DNA of 8,887 bases from the NCBI GenBank assembly GCA_900754145.1, contig CAAEBW010000087.1, forward strand, positions 1 through 8,887. The letters run 5' to 3'. The stretch comes from Clostridia bacterium. Its GTDB lineage: Bacteria; Bacillota; Clostridia; Oscillospirales; Acutalibacteraceae. Under the pieces are notes generated by a model. That model was not told where the DNA came from and made no database searches. It saw nothing but the letters and a program-made list of their open reading frames with translations. Positions 5,675-8,887 of the stretch are shown piece by piece (the stretch's first letter is position 1; each line of letters begins with the position of its first letter). Made by a program: the position numbers and the translations under genes.

Positions 5675-7099
5675 TTATTTCAAAGCTTTAAGCGCTTCGG
5701 CTACAACCTCGCGCTCATCAAGATGAATAGTACCCGTGTTTAAAATCTGATAGGTTTCGTGTCCCTTCCCTGCAAGTACTATTATATCATCTTTTTGGGC
5801 GATTGAAACAGCGAATTTTATCGCTTCAATTCTGTTTTCAATAACCTTTACAGGTATAACCGCGCCCTTCATACCCTCTAAAATATCCTCGATTATAGCA
5901 CTCGGGTCTTCGGTTCGCGGATTATCGCTTGTGACTATTGCGTAATCCGAAAAATGCGCCGCGATATTGCCCATTATCGGACGTTTGGTTTTATCCCTGT
6001 CACCGCCGCAGCCGAAGACCGTGATAAGGCGGTTTTTCTTACATTCGCGGAAGGTGGAAAGTATATTTTTAAGTCCGTCGGGGGTGTGGGCGTAATCGAT
6101 AATTACCGTGAAATCCCTACCTGTGGGAACCGACTCCGCCCTACCCTTAACGCCGTTAAGCTCTTTAAGCGCGCAAGCCGCCGTGACAAGCGGAATACCG
6201 ATTTCCACCGCACAGGCGGCGGCGCAAAGCGAATTGTAAACCGTGAATTTTCCGCCTGTGTTTACCTTGATATGACCTATCTCGCTGTCGCTTACAAACT
6301 CGTATTCAACGCTTGCGGGACGGTAATTAACCCCCTTTGCGCTGTAGGTCGAAGCGTCGCCTAAGGAATAGGTCGCTATCCTGCAGTCAAGGCCCTTTAC
6401 AAGCTCGGCGGAATACGGGTCGTCGCTGTTAATAACCGCGGTTTTGCACATAGCGAAAAGCTTTTTCTTTGCCGCAAGATAATTTTCCATTGTAATATGG
6501 TAATCAAGATGATCCTGCGTAAGGTTTGTAAACATAGCCGCTTCAAAATTCAATCTATATACCCTCGACTGGTCGAGCGCGTGGGAGGAAACCTCCATAA
6601 TAACATATGTGCAGCCCTTCGCCTTCATAAGCGCAAAAAGCGAATTCAGCTCATAGGCGTTCGGCGTGGTGTTATGGGCGGCGATAATCTCGTCCCCTAT
6701 CATATTCTGTATTGTTCCTATAAGACCTACCTTATGCCCCGCCTTTTCGAGTATCTTTTTCATCATATAGGTAACCGAGGTCTTGCCGTTTGTACCCGTA
6801 ACGCCCAAAAGCTTGAGGCTGTCGGCGGGATTGCCGAACCACTTGGCACACATATCGGCATACGCCGCGTGGGTATCGGGAACGACAATTTGATTACGAA
6901 GTTCCAAATCACGCTCGGCTATCACTACTGCCGCGCCGTTTTCGAGTGCCTTAGCCGCAAAATCGTGACCGTCCGATTTTGCGCCCTTAATGCATACAAA
7001 TGCAAAGCCTGATTTCACCTGCCTTGAATCACAGGTTATACCCGTAATTTCTGTTTGCGCAAAGGTTTCTTCACATTCAATCAAATTTAAAAGCTTCAT
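5675..7099 (-). CDS. murE: UDP-MurNAc-tripeptide ligase MurE, meso-diaminopimelate type
   Basis: This cytoplasmic ATP-dependent amide ligase adds the third stem-peptide residue to UDP-MurNAc-L-Ala-D-Glu. The 474-residue protein has the three Mur-ligase domains: an N-terminal UDP-binding part (about 1-95), an ATPase domain with GVTGTNGKTS (99-108) and a C-terminal domain. Further motifs are NTTPN (143-147), MEVSSHALDQ (168-177), TNLTQDHLDYH (191-201) and the likely carbamylated Lys211 in AAKKKLF. The C-terminal part has HTPDGL (338-343), GCGGDRDKTKRP (363-374) and GKGHE (444-448). DNPR at 392-395 is the motif associated with meso-diaminopimelate rather than L-lysine, so the wall is predicted to be of the DAP type. 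ATG at 7099 follows the PBP stop by 32 nt and has AAAGGAG 6 nt upstream. murF, which often follows murE, is missing here. Confidence 0.96.
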   Translation of the reverse strand: MKLLNLIECEETFAQTEITGITCDSRQVKSGFAFVCIKGAKSDGHDFAAKALENGAAVVIAERDLELRNQIVVPDTHAAYADMCAKWFGNPADSLKLLGVTGTNGKTSVTYMMKKILEKAGHKVGLIGTIQNMIGDEIIAAHNTTPNAYELNSLFALMKAKGCTYVIMEVSSHALDQSRVYRLNFEAAMFTNLTQDHLDYHITMENYLAAKKKLFAMCKTAVINSDDPYSAELVKGLDCRIATYSLGDASTYSAKGVNYRPASVEYEFVSDSEIGHIKVNTGGKFTVYNSLCAAACAVEIGIPLVTAACALKELNGVKGRAESVPTGRDFTVIIDYAHTPDGLKNILSTFRECKKNRLITVFGCGGDRDKTKRPIMGNIAAHFSDYAIVTSDNPRTEDPSAIIEDILEGMKGAVIPVKVIENRIEAIKFAVSIAQKDDIIVLAGKGHETYQILNTGTIHLDEREVVAEALKALK

Positions 7100-7131
7100 T
7101 TTTTTCTCCTTTTTATATGGCTTTAAATAGC

Positions 7132-8887
7132 CTAACCGTCAACAACATTTTCGTCTCTGAAATAAACCGTAATCACAGTACCCGCGTCAACCGACTGACC
7201 CGCCTCGACGCTTTGCTTATAGGATTTAAGTCCTCCCGACGCGGTATTGCCCGAAAACTCCACATTTATGTTGGAATTTGCGGCGACCGTATTAACCTCG
7301 GTTACGGTAAGACCCACAAGATTCGGAACGGCAACCTTTTCTGAGCCGCCCTCCTCTGTGTAAACTATCACCACGCCGCCTGAAATAACCTTGCTTCCCG
7401 CCTCGGGCAGCTGGCGCACAACCTTTTCGCCCGAGCCTATAACCTTGCATTCAAGCTTTGCGGCGGATATTTTTGATTTAGCTTCATCCGTGCTTGCTCC
7501 CACCGTATCGGGTACGGTGATGGTGAGGCTCTTAAGCTCTTCCTCGGAATAGCTCGGCTCATAACCGAGATACGGCAGAACGTCCGCCATAATCTGTGAG
7601 TTGACAGGCGCCGAAATAACGCCGCCGTAATAATTAGCTCCCTTTGGCTCGTCAAGCATTACAAAGACGGCTATTTCGGGATTCTCTATCGGAGCGACGG
7701 TAAGACACGAGCCGATATATAAATGTTTGTCGCCCGTCTGGAGTATTTTGGAAACCTTTTGCGACGTACCTGTTTTAGCGCCTATATTATATCCCGAGAC
7801 CAGTGAGTTTTTCGCACCGTTTTCCGAAACGTAATTCATAAGCTCGCGCATTGTAGCGGAGGTTGTCTCGGAAATAACCTGACGTTTATATGAGGTTGAA
7901 ACCGTTTCAACTACCTTTCCGTTATCATCGAGCTTTTTTTCCACGAGGTGCGGCTGAACAAGATACCCGCCGTTTACCGCGGCGGATACAGCCGTTATAA
8001 GCTGCATAGGCGTAACGTTAAAGGTCTGACCGAAGGAGCAGGACGCAAGCTCGACAGGTCCCATTTTTTCCTCCTTATGGTAGGTAGATGTCGCTTCTCC
8101 GGGCAGGTCTATACCTGTTTTTTCGGTAAGTCCGAATGCCTTGAAGTATTTTGAAAAGGTCTCGACCCCTATAAACTGACCGATTGTTATAAAGGCGGGG
8201 TTGCAGGAATTTGAAATTGCCTGTAAAAGGTTCTGCGAGCCGTGACCCGTCTTTTTGTGACAGCTGTAATGCTGTCCCGCGACGGTAGCATTACCGTTGC
8301 AGTAAAAGCTTGAATTTTTGTTTACAAGGTTTTCCTCCAGCGCAATCGAAGCCGTTATAACCTTGAAAACAGAACCCGGCTCATAGGTATCGGAAACCGC
8401 CTTGTTTCGCCACTGGCGGTTAAGAAGCTCCGACGTAAGGGACTTTTTCTCCTCCCCGTCGGTTACGGCGTCCACCTTTTCCTGATCGGCAGCAGAGAGG
8501 GTGAAGGGCTCGTTCGGGTCAAAATCGCCCTTGACCGCCATTGCGAGTATCTCGCCCGTATTGACATTCATTACCACCGCCGCGCCGCGCTCGGCGACTT
8601 GGTTCGCTTCAATGGCGTTTTCCAAATATTTTTCCGCCGTGTACTGCACATAGGAATCAAGGGTCAACACAAGAGAATGTCCCTTTGTAGCCTCCTCAAC
8701 CTTTTCGTAGGAAAAGGGCATATTCGTTCCCGCGGCGTTTTTTGCGGCGACAACCCGCCCCGCAATGCCTGTCAAATCGTTATCGTAATAGCTCTCAATT
8801 CCCGCAAGCCCCTGATCGTCCGAGCCGACAAAGCCCAGCACTACCGATGCCAAATTCTCATTCGGGTAATACCTTTTTGTCGTCTCG
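7132..8887 (-). CDS. ftsI: Class B penicillin-binding protein with two PASTA domains (FtsI/SpoVD type), 5'-truncated by the window edge
   Basis: This membrane-anchored DD-transpeptidase cross-links septal (or spore) peptidoglycan together with the SEDS partner FtsW. The frame stays open to the edge: it reads ETTKRYYPNENLASVVLGFVG, so the TTG at 8853 is an internal Leu codon. The N-terminal anchor and the start of the dimerisation domain lie outside. Numbering from 8853, the transpeptidase motifs are S161-V-F-K164 with nucleophile Ser161, S216-C-N218 and K360-T-G-T363. Two PASTA repeats follow (about 443-499 and 506-566). Cys198 and Cys217 are 19 residues apart, like the redox-active pair of B. 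subtilis SpoVD; Cys185 lies nearby. The stop is TAG at 7134-7132. PASTA domains and position before murE fit SpoVD or PBP2B of Firmicutes. Which of the two roles it plays cannot be decided here, so the symbol is a family label. Confidence 0.92.
   Translation of the reverse strand, partial: ETTKRYYPNENLASVVLGFVGSDDQGLAGIESYYDNDLTGIAGRVVAAKNAAGTNMPFSYEKVEEATKGHSLVLTLDSYVQYTAEKYLENAIEANQVAERGAAVVMNVNTGEILAMAVKGDFDPNEPFTLSAADQEKVDAVTDGEEKKSLTSELLNRQWRNKAVSDTYEPGSVFKVITASIALEENLVNKNSSFYCNGNATVAGQHYSCHKKTGHGSQNLLQAISNSCNPAFITIGQFIGVETFSKYFKAFGLTEKTGIDLPGEATSTYHKEEKMGPVELASCSFGQTFNVTPMQLITAVSAAVNGGYLVQPHLVEKKLDDNGKVVETVSTSYKRQVISETTSATMRELMNYVSENGAKNSLVSGYNIGAKTGTSQKVSKILQTGDKHLYIGSCLTVAPIENPEIAVFVMLDEPKGANYYGGVISAPVNSQIMADVLPYLGYEPSYSEEELKSLTITVPDTVGASTDEAKSKISAAKLECKVIGSGEKVVRQLPEAGSKVISGGVVIVYTEEGGSEKVAVPNLVGLTVTEVNTVAANSNINVEFSGNTASGGLKSYKQSVEAGQSVDAGTVITVYFRDENVVDG

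Noticed and set aside
6497..7012. 171-residue open frame on the plus strand
   Set aside because: It lies wholly antisense to the conserved N-terminal and ATPase parts of murE. Its product has no recognisable domain, and it is explained by codon bias in murE.
7118..7131. Short palindrome GGCT...AGCC between the PBP and murE genes
   Set aside because: The stem is about 4 bp and AT-rich inside, with no T-run. It is within chance expectation.
8851..8853. TTG at 8853 as the PBP start
   Set aside because: The frame continues to the window edge with the conserved RYYPNENLAS sequence of class B PBPs, so this TTG is an internal Leu codon.

Overview
The window holds one continuous block of the division and cell wall (dcw) cluster. 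All genes read on the minus strand. In transcription order they are a class B penicillin-binding protein (5' end outside the window), murE, mraY, ftsW, murG, murA and ftsQ/divIB. The first codons of one more gene lie at the left edge. The organism looks like a Gram-positive member of the Firmicutes, probably class Clostridia. The grounds are two C-terminal PASTA domains on the PBP, strong GGAGG-type ribosome binding sites, AT-rich spacers, gene order, and a MurE with the DNPR motif of meso-diaminopimelate-adding enzymes. A family-level assignment (for example Ruminococcaceae/Oscillospiraceae) would be a guess.

Layout: 8887-7132 PBP; 7099-5675 murE; 5646-4624 mraY; 4605-3469 ftsW; 3452-2340 murG; 2228-969 murA; 964-179 ftsQ; 178-8 AT-rich spacer with a good sigma-A-type promoter; 7-1 start of the next gene. 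Most junctions are 4 to 32 nt with a clear Shine-Dalgarno site, as expected for one operon. The exception is the 111-nt murG-murA gap. It holds a 17-bp hairpin, a 9-bp direct repeat around it and a possible internal promoter.

The genes form one pathway. MurA makes the first committed UDP-MurNAc precursor and MurE adds the third stem residue. MraY moves the UDP-MurNAc-peptide onto the lipid carrier (lipid I) and MurG adds GlcNAc (lipid II). FtsW polymerises glycan and the PBP cross-links it at the septum. FtsQ/DivIB is a scaffold of the division complex. murF, murD, murC and murB are absent from the block although the pathway needs them, so they must lie elsewhere.

I see no mobile element with a transposase, no CRISPR array, tRNA, rRNA or defence system. 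This is mainly an ordinary housekeeping region. The most unusual parts are the murG-murA spacer, the reduced mur gene set, and a cysteine pair in the PBP active-site region that resembles SpoVD.
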